Source: an uncultured Verrucomicrobiales bacterium
GTDB lineage: Bacteria > Verrucomicrobiota > Verrucomicrobiia > Verrucomicrobiales > Akkermansiaceae
Direction of reading: 5' to 3'
NCBI GenBank assembly: GCA_937916135.1
Contig: CALFTQ010000121.1
Coordinates: forward strand, 1-6,710
Length of the DNA: 6,710 nucleotides
Shown piece after piece: positions 1 to 6,488 of this stretch. The notes under the pieces were generated by a model. The model searched no databases, had not been told where the DNA came from, and saw only the letters and a list, made by a program, of their open reading frames with translations. Position 1 is the stretch's first letter; each line of letters starts with the position of its first letter. Made by a program: the position numbers and the translations under genes.

Positions 1-13
1 TAGCACATGAGGG

Positions 14-72
14 ATGGGAATTTGACTCGCCTGCGGCTCGCCAAATTCCAATTTATCGGGCTTTGCGCGATA
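14..72. repeat. Palindromic intergenic repeat with two stem-loops
   Basis: A 7-bp perfect inverted repeat, GAATTTG (18-24) and CAAATTC (42-48), encloses a GC-rich centre with a short GCC/GGC inner stem around TGC (29-37). A second small stem follows, TATCG (54-58) with CGATA (68-72). The unit lies 15 bases or more past the stop of the peptidase gene, so it could fold at the 3' end of that operon's transcript. No T-run follows the stem on the minus strand, so it is not a canonical intrinsic terminator and looks more like a REP-type dispersed palindrome. A partial inverted copy ends the window at 6696-6710, which supports the dispersed-repeat reading. Confidence 0.55.
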
Positions 73-86
73 ATGGGGGGAAAGGC

Positions 87-1307
87 TCAGCGAAGTTTGA
101 TGATGTAGCGGCCCATGGTCATGCCGATGGCATCGGCCGCAGGCATGGTTTTGCGGGCGTGCTCAGCTCCCCAGGAATCGGTGTAGATGATGGTTTTGTT
201 TTTGAGGTTGTAGCCGATGATGAGGCGGGCGTGGCCGCCGCGATCCTGAGGCAGGGGAATTTCCTCCTGGTAGATGCCGACCATGACCAGCCAGATGACG
301 GGGGAACCGCCATCGATGCTCTTCTTGATGTCCTTGAGCCACTTGTTCACCTGGCTGTTTTTGCCGGCGCGTGCTTTGCGGAGGATCTCAGCATCTGCCG
401 TGCCGAAAATATCACTCATCAGGGTCATGGTGGGCTTGTCTTCGCGCTTGGCAAGTTTATTGTAGGGCTCGATGATGGATTTGTGGGTGGAGATGAAATC
501 TTCCAGCACGATGAACTTGGTGTGGAATTTCTTGCAGACATCCTGCATGGCCTGCTCCATGGCATAGGCGGTGGTGCCGCCGCCTGCGTTACTGTCGCAC
601 ACGGCCGCCAGGGCATGCTGGTCTACCTTATCCATGCCATAGAAAGCAAAGATGCGGGCCAGGGTGGCGGGCATGCAATAACCCTTCATACCCTGGTCTA
701 CCATGGGCACTCCTTTGAGCCATACGGTGCCGTCTTCTTCTGTGGTGATGCTGCCGCGCAGTTCGCTTTTGCGCACGGTGTCGCGCGCGCCTCCGGCATT
801 GAGCGCCTTGGCGGTGGCGGCCATGTTCAGGCGGATGAATTCGCCCTCGAAGCTACTCTTTTTACCGCTGGAACTGGTTTCCAGGCGGAGGACGCCGCCA
901 TCCCACTTCCATTCCCACGATTTGAGTTTGACGGCGGATTCGTTTTTGCTGGTGCGGCGCAGTTTGCCACGCACACCGAGCAGGGTATCCAGAGCGGATT
1001 TTGCATTGTTCACGGTGTTATTGAAATCACTGCTGTCGATGGTGCCGTCGTCGCCCTTGTTGTAGAGCATGGCCTGCAGGGCGGTGGGCTTGCCCTCTGC
1101 CACAGTGATGATGACTTCGCCCGTGCTCAGTTCTCCAAAGCTTATTCCGCTGGTGCGCAGGTGTTCATTATCCGGCTGGGTGCAGTGCACATCCTGCAGA
1201 CTTTCTTTAGTGTCTTGTTTCCAGAAAGCACCGGATTTGATACTTTCGGCAAGGTCGAGGGCAAAAGCAGTGGAGCAGCAGAGGAAAAGGGCAAACAGGC
1301 GGAACAT
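87..1307 (-). CDS. Secreted C39/papain-like cysteine peptidase
   Basis: A 406-residue exported protein. Residues 1-16 form a short hydrophobic signal peptide (Phe/Leu/Cys-rich) with a likely signal peptidase I site after Ala-Phe-Ala. Residues about 20-190 form a region I do not recognise. From about residue 198 a papain-fold domain resembling the C39-like/peptidase_C39_2 group is visible: Gln205 (oxyanion) and the nucleophile Cys211 in VDQGMKGYCMPATLARIFAF, then His359 in GGHARLIIGYN and Asp377 in YTDSWG. The triad is therefore complete and the enzyme should be active. It probably cleaves peptides or a maturation substrate in the periplasm or at the surface; the substrate is unknown. It is the last gene of the minus-strand cluster, 41 nt after the lipoprotein gene. 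No clear Shine-Dalgarno precedes the ATG. The start is chosen because the signal peptide begins exactly there. Transglutaminase-like activity is a less likely alternative. Confidence 0.85.
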   Translation of the reverse strand: MFRLFALFLCCSTAFALDLAESIKSGAFWKQDTKESLQDVHCTQPDNEHLRTSGISFGELSTGEVIITVAEGKPTALQAMLYNKGDDGTIDSSDFNNTVNNAKSALDTLLGVRGKLRRTSKNESAVKLKSWEWKWDGGVLRLETSSSGKKSSFEGEFIRLNMAATAKALNAGGARDTVRKSELRGSITTEEDGTVWLKGVPMVDQGMKGYCMPATLARIFAFYGMDKVDQHALAAVCDSNAGGGTTAYAMEQAMQDVCKKFHTKFIVLEDFISTHKSIIEPYNKLAKREDKPTMTLMSDIFGTADAEILRKARAGKNSQVNKWLKDIKKSIDGGSPVIWLVMVGIYQEEIPLPQDRGGHARLIIGYNLKNKTIIYTDSWGAEHARKTMPAADAIGMTMGRYIIKLR

Positions 1308-1348
1308 GCTGCTATGTTAGCTGATGTGCTGCTGTTCTGCAAGCCAAA

Positions 1349-2029
1349 TTATTGCGGTTCATTATCTCTGCCCAGGAGCTGACGCACACTGTTCTTGTGC
1401 TGGCGGTAGTAGTCCTGGTAATTGATGATGGCGGGCTGGGGCGTTTTGTTGCGGCGGTGTTCGGTGTAGTTGTTGCTCTGGCCGGTGTGGTAAGGCTCGT
1501 AATCGGTGAGGTAGTGGGTTTTGCTGCGGTCGTCGCGGGTGCGGCCTTCCAGGTCGGAGCGGTCATCGTGGCTGGCACCGGAGTAGCGGTCGGTGAAGCT
1601 GATGCCGTGGCTCTCATTCATGAAATCAGGCCGCAGGTCGGTCGAATACATGGAATTGGTGCTTTTCTCGATGCCGTCTTTGCCGGGGGAGAAGCGTTTG
1701 GAGGCGCCGGCAAAACCGTCCTCCCGTAAATCGAGGTGTTTGCCGGTATCAAACGAGCCGGTGGCAAAGGGCTTGTCGATGCGGCGGGCGTCATCCAGTT
1801 CTCGCTGGAAGGAGCTTACTTTGGATGAGGTGGTCTGCGGCACGCCGTCCTTTGTTTTCTGCTCTGAGAATGCGGCATCGAAGCGTTTTTCGAAGGTGGA
1901 CATGAGGTCCTTCTCGCCGCCGCTGTCATCGTCGTCCTTCACCACGTTGCCCTGCTCATCATACACCGTGCGCACGGGGGTGCAGGCGGTGCAGCACAGC
2001 AGCAGGGCGAGGGTGAGGCGGCGCAGCAT
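1349..2029 (-). CDS. Putative small lipoprotein, unknown function
   Basis: A 226-residue protein with a basic-hydrophobic leader (MLRRLTLALLLCC) ending in TAC, so Cys16 is the probable lipidation site. The lipobox is imperfect, with Cys at -3. The mature part begins TPVRTVYDEQGNVV and carries an acidic DDDD run at residues 32-35. The remainder is hydrophilic, rich in Asp, Arg, Ser, Thr and Tyr, without recognisable domains or predicted membrane segments, and is probably largely disordered. I do not recognise a family. It sits 13 nt after hslO and 41 nt before the secreted peptidase, so co-expression is likely. Being anchored in the same compartment as the peptidase, it could be its substrate, partner or inhibitor, but nothing in the sequence shows which. 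Upstream of the ATG there is a C-rich tract (CCCCCCCTGCCCC) and no Shine-Dalgarno, which suggests translational coupling to hslO. Confidence 0.75.
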   Translation of the reverse strand: MLRRLTLALLLCCTACTPVRTVYDEQGNVVKDDDDSGGEKDLMSTFEKRFDAAFSEQKTKDGVPQTTSSKVSSFQRELDDARRIDKPFATGSFDTGKHLDLREDGFAGASKRFSPGKDGIEKSTNSMYSTDLRPDFMNESHGISFTDRYSGASHDDRSDLEGRTRDDRSKTHYLTDYEPYHTGQSNNYTEHRRNKTPQPAIINYQDYYRQHKNSVRQLLGRDNEPQ

Positions 2030-2042
2030 GGGGCAGGGGGGG

Positions 2043-2834
2043 TTAGTTATCCTGCTCCTGCACCATATCCGGGGTCACCTTGTAGGAGGCTCCGCAGCGC
2101 GGACAGTTGATTTCCAGGAATCCCTGCTCGGAAAGCAGGTCGGCAAAGTCGTGCTTCATGGCGCGCACCACCGGCAGTATCTTCTCCACCGTGCAACCAC
2201 AGCGGAACTTGAACTTGCGGGTCTCCAGCAGCTTGGTCTGCTCCACCTCGCTGATGGCGCGCACCTCGTCTGCCGTGAGCTCCTGCAGCCAGTCGTGGTC
2301 GGCATCCGGCTGGGCGGTGATGAGGGCAAACTTGTCTTCCCCCAGGTCAAAGGCGCGGGACTGGCGCTGCTCGCTCTGGCGGTAGAAATCCTGCACCCAG
2401 TCCTCCACCGGCCCCTGGGGCAGGGTGATGACGGAGGTCTGCGGCTCCTTGTTGGGCAGCAGGTTCTGGGCAAAGAGCATGTTCTTATCCGTTTCGCGCA
2501 CGCCTTCGCGGAAGGCGCGACCCACCACATCCTCGGTCAGCGAGGAGCCGGAGATGAAGTAGTTGGCTAGGCGCGGGGTGCACACATTGAAGGTCCAGGC
2601 GTGGTATTCCTGCCAGGGGCGGGAGACCAGGTGCAGCGTGAAGTAGGCCAGCAGCTTCTTGAGCACAGTGTCTTCCGTCTCCTCATTGCGCAGCCCGTGC
2701 TGCATGAGATGCAGGTAATAATCCACAAATACGGGCGAAAAATCTGCCCGCAGCAGCAGGCAGTTGCGCCCCCGCACAAAGATGGATTCTACCTTCGTGA
2801 ACTCCTCAACCGGTTTCTGTTCTGCTTCTGACAT
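2043..2834 (-). CDS. hslO: Hsp33 family redox-regulated chaperone
   Basis: A 263-residue cytoplasmic holdase that, in characterised members, binds zinc in the reduced state and becomes an active chaperone on oxidative unfolding. The C-terminal redox switch is explicit: Cys212-Gly-Cys214, a 29-residue linker, then Cys244-Pro-Arg-Cys247, matching the family pattern CxC-(27-32)-CxxC. The middle segment with VEDWVQDFYRQSEQ (residues about 143-156) corresponds to the conserved 'edYf..SEQ' region of the family. The protein is about 30 residues shorter than E. coli Hsp33 (about 290), mainly because of a divergent N-terminal domain. A GGAGG lies 13 nt upstream of the ATG (2848-2852), rather far for a ribosome binding site and near the predicted transcript start. 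It heads the minus-strand cluster with the lipoprotein and the secreted peptidase, an uncommon pairing of a cytoplasmic chaperone with exported proteins. Confidence 0.9.
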   Translation of the reverse strand: MSEAEQKPVEEFTKVESIFVRGRNCLLLRADFSPVFVDYYLHLMQHGLRNEETEDTVLKKLLAYFTLHLVSRPWQEYHAWTFNVCTPRLANYFISGSSLTEDVVGRAFREGVRETDKNMLFAQNLLPNKEPQTSVITLPQGPVEDWVQDFYRQSEQRQSRAFDLGEDKFALITAQPDADHDWLQELTADEVRAISEVEQTKLLETRKFKFRCGCTVEKILPVVRAMKHDFADLLSEQGFLEINCPRCGASYKVTPDMVQEQDN

Positions 2835-2856
2835 GGGATAATACTTGCCTCCGGAT

Positions 2857-2885
2857 ATAGTACCCTAAGAGTAGGGGCTGTGCAA
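2857..2885 (-). promoter_or_regulatory. Putative sigma70-type promoter for hslO cluster
   Basis: Read on the minus strand: TTGCAC (2885-2880), a 17-nt spacer, then TACTAT (2862-2857). The match is 3/6 at -35 and 4/6 at -10, with ideal spacing. The predicted transcript start, near 2850, gives a leader of roughly 15 nt before the hslO ATG at 2834. It is inferred from consensus and position only. Confidence 0.45.
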
Positions 2886-2917
2886 GGGTAAAAAATGCCT
2901 GTTTGCAGGGAAAAATC

Positions 2918-2946
2918 TGGACTTAACGTTGTTATTGACGTATACT
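2918..2946 (+). promoter_or_regulatory. Putative sigma70-type promoter for acyltransferase
   Basis: TGGACT (2918-2923), a 17-nt spacer, then TATACT (2941-2946): 4/6 and 5/6 matches to consensus. The predicted start near 2953 leaves about 26 nt to the GTG at 2979 and about 41 nt to the ATG at 2994. A weaker overlapping alternative is TTGACG (2935-2940), 17 nt, TGTGAT (2958-2963). The divergent hslO promoter lies about 30 bp away. Confidence 0.45.
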
Positions 2947-2978
2947 TCTGCCTGTCTTGTGATGGGAAGTGATGTAAT

Positions 2979-4091
2979 GTGTTGATTGCGAGTATGTTGA
3001 TTACCCCCCCCAATTTCTTCTCTCTTTCTTCTTCATTGGTGCGGGAGCACCTGTGCAGTACAGGTAATGATGCTCAGCTGAAGGGATCGAAAACAGCCTT
3101 ATCAGTCTCGGAAAATGGAAAGCACAGGGCTATTTGGGTGGATGTTGCCAAGGTTATAGCCACACTGCTGATAGTAGTATACCACATGCCCGTTTCGTCA
3201 TTTACAAAGTTGGCATGTCCTGAGGTGCTTCGGGAGTTGATGAGCGCGACATGCATGCCGACCTCTGCTTTGTTTGTTTTCTTTATCTTATCTGGCTATT
3301 TTTCGCCGCCATCCATGGGAAGTGAAAAGATGCTGATGCGTATCATAGCGTTGATGATACCGTATTTTGCATGGAATAGCCTGTATGCGATAGTAGATGG
3401 TCAGGCGTTCTCCATCGCCCGGGTGTATGGCCTGGGTATTAATGGTTGCATCGATTACCCTTTGTGGTATTTATTTGCAATCAGTTGTCTTATTTTATTG
3501 GTGGGGATATTGCGAAAGTACTCGTGGATTCTTATTGTGGTAAGCGGAGTTTTTCTTGTTCTGGGGAACAGTTGGTGTTGTAAACTTGAGACTGTTCTGC
3601 CGATAGCTAGTCCGTTTTATACCTTTACTTTTACACTGGGCTGTATGTTATCAAAGTTGTCAACAAAGCAATTGGGAAATTGCTTTGTATATGGCCTTCC
3701 AATTTGGATTTCCGGTATTATTCTGATGGAGAATGAATGGGCGAGGTCGATTTGTTTTCCTTGTGCGTTTTTTTCGTTCTGTGTGTTGTCAGAGCGTTGT
3801 TTTTACCGTGAGGCGTGCATGGTGGCATCTCTCTCTCAAGCTTCGTTTTTGTGTTTTGCGATGCATGCAGCCGTGATAGTCGGAGTGGGGAAGGCTCTGA
3901 GACTGGTGAATGATTCACTGTTGTCCAATTCCTTCATATACGTTTCGTTACCTTTTGTTATTTATGGTGCAAGCTTTATGGTATGCAGCCTGATGAAAAG
4001 GTATGCTCCGGCCTTCCTTCCGGTCCTGGCATATAGTGGCCGCTTGGAATTCGTAAGGAGGCTGGTGCAGAAAGTGATGCGTTCTCGCTAA
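2979..4091 (+). CDS. Membrane acyltransferase, acyltransferase-3 family
   Basis: An integral inner-membrane protein of up to 370 residues. Family members transfer acetyl or other acyl groups onto surface glycans such as O-antigen, exopolysaccharide or peptidoglycan; the acceptor here is unknown. Family signs are the first helix with WVDVAKVIATLLIVVYH, whose His69 fits the conserved catalytic-type histidine, then FFILSGYFS, Arg121 after a short loop, PLWYL with Trp163, about nine to ten hydrophobic segments, and FAMHAAVI (His296) near the end. The start is uncertain. GTG at 2979 has GGGAAG (2964-2969) 9 nt upstream. ATG at 2994 and GTG at 3039 are in frame but have no clear Shine-Dalgarno. About 50 residues precede the first membrane helix, longer than usual. 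The gene is visibly AT-richer, with different codon use from its neighbours, suggesting horizontal acquisition. Its stop overlaps the stop of convergent prlC. Confidence 0.85.
   Translation: MLIASMLITPPNFFSLSSSLVREHLCSTGNDAQLKGSKTALSVSENGKHRAIWVDVAKVIATLLIVVYHMPVSSFTKLACPEVLRELMSATCMPTSALFVFFILSGYFSPPSMGSEKMLMRIIALMIPYFAWNSLYAIVDGQAFSIARVYGLGINGCIDYPLWYLFAISCLILLVGILRKYSWILIVVSGVFLVLGNSWCCKLETVLPIASPFYTFTFTLGCMLSKLSTKQLGNCFVYGLPIWISGIILMENEWARSICFPCAFFSFCVLSERCFYREACMVASLSQASFLCFAMHAAVIVGVGKALRLVNDSLLSNSFIYVSLPFVIYGASFMVCSLMKRYAPAFLPVLAYSGRLEFVRRLVQKVMRSR
3004..3011 (+). repeat. C8 homopolymer near acyltransferase start
   Basis: Eight consecutive C lie nine codons into the longest acyltransferase frame (Ile-Thr-Pro-Pro-Asn). 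Loss of one C brings a stop at 3079-3081 and gain of one brings a stop at 3065-3067, so only the present length (or a change by three) keeps the two upstream starts in frame. This is the layout of a slipped-strand phase-variation switch. Whether the tract varies is not visible in a single sequence, and a true start at 3039 would place it outside the gene. Confidence 0.4.
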
Positions 4092-6178
4092 GATTCGATG
4101 CCGCTGCGGCGGAGGAGGGCGGCGGTATCCGGGTCGCGGTGCATGAAGTCGCGGTAGAGCTCGGCGGCGGGGCGGCTGTTGCCCTGGGAGAGGATGCAGC
4201 GGCGGAAATCGCGCCCGGTGGCGGGGTTGAAGATACCCTCCTGCGCAAAGCGGGAGAAGGCATCGGCATCGAGCACTTCGGCCCACTTGTAGGAATAGTA
4301 GCCGCTTTCGTAGCCGCCATCGAAGATGTGGGAGAAGGCGCGCAGCACGCTGTTGCCCTGCTCGGTGGTGGGCACGCGGTAATCGGCCAGTATTTCGCGG
4401 TCCACTTCCTCCACATCGCGGCCCAGGTAGGCGGCAGTGTTGGTGTGCAGTTCCAGGTCAATCTTGCCGAAGCAAAGCTGGCGCATGAAGAAGGTGGCGG
4501 CGCCGTAGTTGCGGGCGGCCAGCATCTTGTCCATGAGCTCGCGGGGCATGAGCTCGCCGGTCTGCCAGTGGCGGGCGTAGCGGGCTATGGCCTCGGGCTC
4601 CCAGGTCCAGTTCTCGTTAATCTGGCTGGGCAGCTCTACGAAGTCCCAGGCCACATTGCAGCCGGAGAGGGAGCGTACCTCCACATTGCTGAGTACCTGG
4701 TGCAGCAGGTGGCCGAACTCGTGGAATACGGTCTCCACCTCGTAGTGGCTGAGCAGGGCGGGTTTATCGCCCACCGGGCGGCTCATGTTGCCGCACATGA
4801 ACGCCAGATGCGGCTCGCGCGGCTGGCCGTTCATGGGGGGCAGGCCGGTGCTCAGCGGGTCCATCCAGGCGCCGGCGCGCTTCACGTCGCGCGGGTACCA
4901 GTCGGCGTAGAAGGAGCCGAGGTGCTCGCCGCTTTCCTCATCGTGTACTTCGTAGAAAAGCACTTCCGGGTGCCAGACCTCCACCGCACCGGCGGGCAGC
5001 TCCTCGCCGGCTTTCAGGCAGGCGGTGGGCCGCTGGGTGAAGCGGATGCCGTAGAGCCCGGCATAGATGGAGAACATGCCCTCCAGCACATTCTGCATGG
5101 CGTAGTAGGGGCGCAGTTCCTCGGTGTCGAAATCGTAGAGTGCCTTGCGGCGTTTCTCGCTCCAGTAGCCCACGGACCAGGGCTCCAGCGCGGGGATGGC
5201 GGTGCCGGTCTGTTCCTCGGCAAAGCGGCGGATGGCTTCCTGCTCTTCCAGGAAGGCGGGGCGCACCTGCTCGTGCAGCTTGTTGATGAAATCCAGAGCG
5301 GTCTGTCCGCTGCCGGCCATGCGGCGGCTGGTCACGTAGTCGGAGTAGCGCTCGTAGCCCAGCAGGGCGGCTTTCTCCGCACGCAGGGTCAGAATCTTGT
5401 CGATGAGCGGGGCGTTGTCGAACTCACCCGTGCCCTTGGTCTGCATGGCGCGCCACACGCGCTCTCGCAGGGCGGCATTCTCCGCAAAGGTGAGCACCGG
5501 CTGCACGCTGGTGAATTGCAGGGTGAAGCGCCACTGGGGGGCCTCCTCGCTGCCGTGGCCCTTCGACAAGGCATCCTGGCGGGCGGCCTCGCGGGCAGAT
5601 TCCGGCAGTCCGGCCAGCTCTGTTTCATCGGCAGTCACGTATTCCCAGGCGTTGGTGGAGTCCAGCACGTGCTCGCCGAAGGTCTGGGAGAGCTGGGCCA
5701 GCTCGGTGGAAAGCTCCGCATAGCGGGCCTTCTTGTCCTCCGGAAGGTCGGCGCCGCTCTCGCGGAAATCGGCCAGGGTTTCGCTGATGAAACGCTGCTT
5801 CACGGGTGAGAGCTCCTGCACCCAGGGCTGCGCGGCGGCATTCTTGAGCACGGCATAGAGCTGCGGGTTGAGGGTTACGCTGCTGGAGTAGATGACCACC
5901 TCGGGCATGAGCTCATTGATGACCTCGCGCAGCTCCGGGGAATCCATGACCGAGCGCAGGTGGTTGAGCCGCTGCCAGCCGCGCATGAGGGCGGCACTGC
6001 TGTTTTCCAGCGCGTCGAATGTGTTGGTATAGGTCGGCTCCTGCACCTGGCAGATGGCTTCCACCGCGGCCTTGGCCTGTTCAATGGCCAGGCGGATATC
6101 CGTGCGGGCTTTTTCCGGGCTCAGCTGCGACCATGCCGGCAGCTGCGTATCATCGAGAAAGGGGTGTTCCAGTGTCAT
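4088..6178 (-). CDS. prlC: Oligopeptidase A, M3 family zinc metallopeptidase
   Basis: A 696-residue cytoplasmic enzyme that degrades short peptides, including cleaved signal peptides and proteasome/Clp-type products in characterised relatives. Zinc site: HEFGH at residues 486-490 with the third ligand Glu515 in FVELPSQ, 25 residues on, as in thimet oligopeptidase. Substrate-contact region: HIFDGGYESGYYSYKWAEVL, with His617, Tyr627, Tyr628 and Tyr630. Many blocks agree with E. coli OpdA/PrlC (680 aa) from memory: NSPELRE-like, ELAGLPESA, YWSEK, LRPYY, VWHPEV, GSFYADWYPR, GAWMDP, DKMLAARNY and DAFSRFAQEGIFN. The frame stays open to an upstream ATG at 6220. I chose ATG 6178 (MTLEHPFLDD) because it matches the family N-terminus and because the promoter -10 at 6189-6194 lies between the two. 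Convergent with the acyltransferase, the stop codons overlap and no terminator is visible between them. Confidence 0.95.
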   Translation of the reverse strand: MTLEHPFLDDTQLPAWSQLSPEKARTDIRLAIEQAKAAVEAICQVQEPTYTNTFDALENSSAALMRGWQRLNHLRSVMDSPELREVINELMPEVVIYSSSVTLNPQLYAVLKNAAAQPWVQELSPVKQRFISETLADFRESGADLPEDKKARYAELSTELAQLSQTFGEHVLDSTNAWEYVTADETELAGLPESAREAARQDALSKGHGSEEAPQWRFTLQFTSVQPVLTFAENAALRERVWRAMQTKGTGEFDNAPLIDKILTLRAEKAALLGYERYSDYVTSRRMAGSGQTALDFINKLHEQVRPAFLEEQEAIRRFAEEQTGTAIPALEPWSVGYWSEKRRKALYDFDTEELRPYYAMQNVLEGMFSIYAGLYGIRFTQRPTACLKAGEELPAGAVEVWHPEVLFYEVHDEESGEHLGSFYADWYPRDVKRAGAWMDPLSTGLPPMNGQPREPHLAFMCGNMSRPVGDKPALLSHYEVETVFHEFGHLLHQVLSNVEVRSLSGCNVAWDFVELPSQINENWTWEPEAIARYARHWQTGELMPRELMDKMLAARNYGAATFFMRQLCFGKIDLELHTNTAAYLGRDVEEVDREILADYRVPTTEQGNSVLRAFSHIFDGGYESGYYSYKWAEVLDADAFSRFAQEGIFNPATGRDFRRCILSQGNSRPAAELYRDFMHRDPDTAALLRRSGIES

Positions 6179-6188
6179 CTTGCGACCC

Positions 6189-6217
6189 ATGATACCAGAC
6201 CGGGCCAGGCGCGGCAA
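6189..6217 (-). promoter_or_regulatory. prlC: Putative extended -10 promoter of prlC
   Basis: On the minus strand: TTGCCG (6217-6212), a 17-nt spacer, then TATCAT (6194-6189), preceded by TGG as an extended -10. Matches are 4/6 and 5/6. The -10 is only 10 nt from the ATG at 6178, so the mRNA would have a leader of about 3-5 nt, and the upstream in-frame ATGs (6220 and 6190) would not be transcribed as starts. Inferred from consensus only. Confidence 0.5.
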
Positions 6218-6265
6218 CAAGCCATTGCGTTCTACTGAAGCCCAGGCCGCCGGTCATGGAGTTCA

Positions 6266-6294
6266 TGCACGCGCAGCGTGGGTTGCAGTACTGC
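6266..6294. repeat. Small palindromes in prlC upstream region
   Basis: CACGC (6268-6272) and GCGTG (6276-6280) form a stem around GCA, followed by a perfect 10-bp palindrome GCAGTACTGC (6285-6294). They lie about 50-80 bp upstream of the prlC -35 element and before the tandem repeat array. They might be an operator or a remnant of a repeat; nothing identifies a bound factor. Otherwise 6221-6323 shows no gene. Confidence 0.3.
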
Positions 6295-6323
6295 TGATAT
6301 ACCATTGCTCATTACTGAAAAAA

Positions 6324-6458
6324 ATGAAAGTTCCTTTGCATTTTGCCGTGAATTTGGTTAAAGTTCCTTTGCATTTTGCCGTAAATTTGGCAAAAGTTCC
6401 TTTGCGTTTTGCCGAAATGAGAGCGAATGAGCTTGACTGTGAATGCGGTGTGTGGTAA
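6324..6458 (+). CDS. Doubtful 44-codon repeat-peptide ORF
   Basis: An ATG-started frame of 44 codons reading three 11-residue repeats, KVPLHFAVNLV, KVPLHFAVNLA and KVPLRFAEMRA, then NELDCECGVW. The period of 33 bp is a multiple of three, so the frame is preserved through the array, and most differences between copies 1 and 2 are silent or conservative (GTG/GTA Val, Val/Ala). Against it being a gene: no ribosome binding site precedes the ATG (the upstream bases are an A-run), and its stop TAA is part of the -10 box of the next promoter. It could be an expressed short peptide, a leader peptide for the ATPase, or just translated repeat DNA. Confidence 0.2.
   Translation: MKVPLHFAVNLVKVPLHFAVNLAKVPLRFAEMRANELDCECGVW
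6327..6425 (+). repeat. Three tandem 33-bp repeats
   Basis: Copies begin at 6327, 6360 and 6393 with AAAGTTCCTTTGC. Copies 1 and 2 differ at three positions. Copy 3 keeps the first 22 bases (one difference, CAT to CGT) and then diverges into AAATGAG. Between copies 2 and 3, TTTTGCC (6374-6380) and GGCAAAA (6389-6395) form a perfect 7-bp inverted repeat with an 8-nt loop. The equivalent position in copy 1 is degenerate. The array ends just before the promoter of the truncated ATPase gene, so it could be an operator array or part of a mobile unit carrying that gene. There are no spacers, so it is not CRISPR. Confidence 0.9.
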
Positions 6459-6461
6459 CTT
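6433..6461 (+). promoter_or_regulatory. Strong putative promoter of the ATPase remnant
   Basis: TTGACT (6433-6438), a 17-nt spacer, then TAACTT (6456-6461), preceded by TGG (extended -10). The -35 matches 5/6 and the -10 4/6. The predicted start near 6468 gives a leader of about 20 nt containing the AAGGAGGT site. It is the most consensus-like promoter in the window. Confidence 0.55.
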
Positions 6462-6476
6462 GCTCATGAGAGTTTG

Positions 6477-6484
6477 AAGGAGGT
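6477..6484 (+). promoter_or_regulatory. Near-perfect Shine-Dalgarno site
   Basis: AAGGAGGT, 4 nt before the ATG at 6489. It is unusual here, since the other genes in the window have weak or no such site. It fixes the start of the ATPase fragment and hints that this gene has an origin different from its neighbours. Confidence 0.7.
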
Positions 6485-6488
6485 CAAT

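Noticed and set aside
18..48. Intrinsic terminator of the peptidase operon
   Set aside because: The stem is present but no T-run follows on the minus strand and the inner loop is mismatched; a palindromic repeat fits better.
63..1382. A 439-codon open frame on the plus strand opposite the peptidase gene
   Set aside because: It is antisense to a gene with signal peptide and complete catalytic motifs; its translation is Gly/Ala/Val-His-rich without domains, as expected of a GC-rich shadow frame.
1593..2570. A 325-codon plus-strand frame across the lipoprotein and hslO genes
   Set aside because: It spans two well-supported minus-strand genes, has no promoter or domain, and changes character midway.
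4139..5809. A 556-codon plus-strand frame opposite prlC
   Set aside because: Mirror frame of a certain M3 peptidase; composition is dominated by Gly, Ala, His and Val with no motif.
6327..6425. CRISPR array
   Set aside because: The copies abut directly without unique spacers and no cas gene is present.
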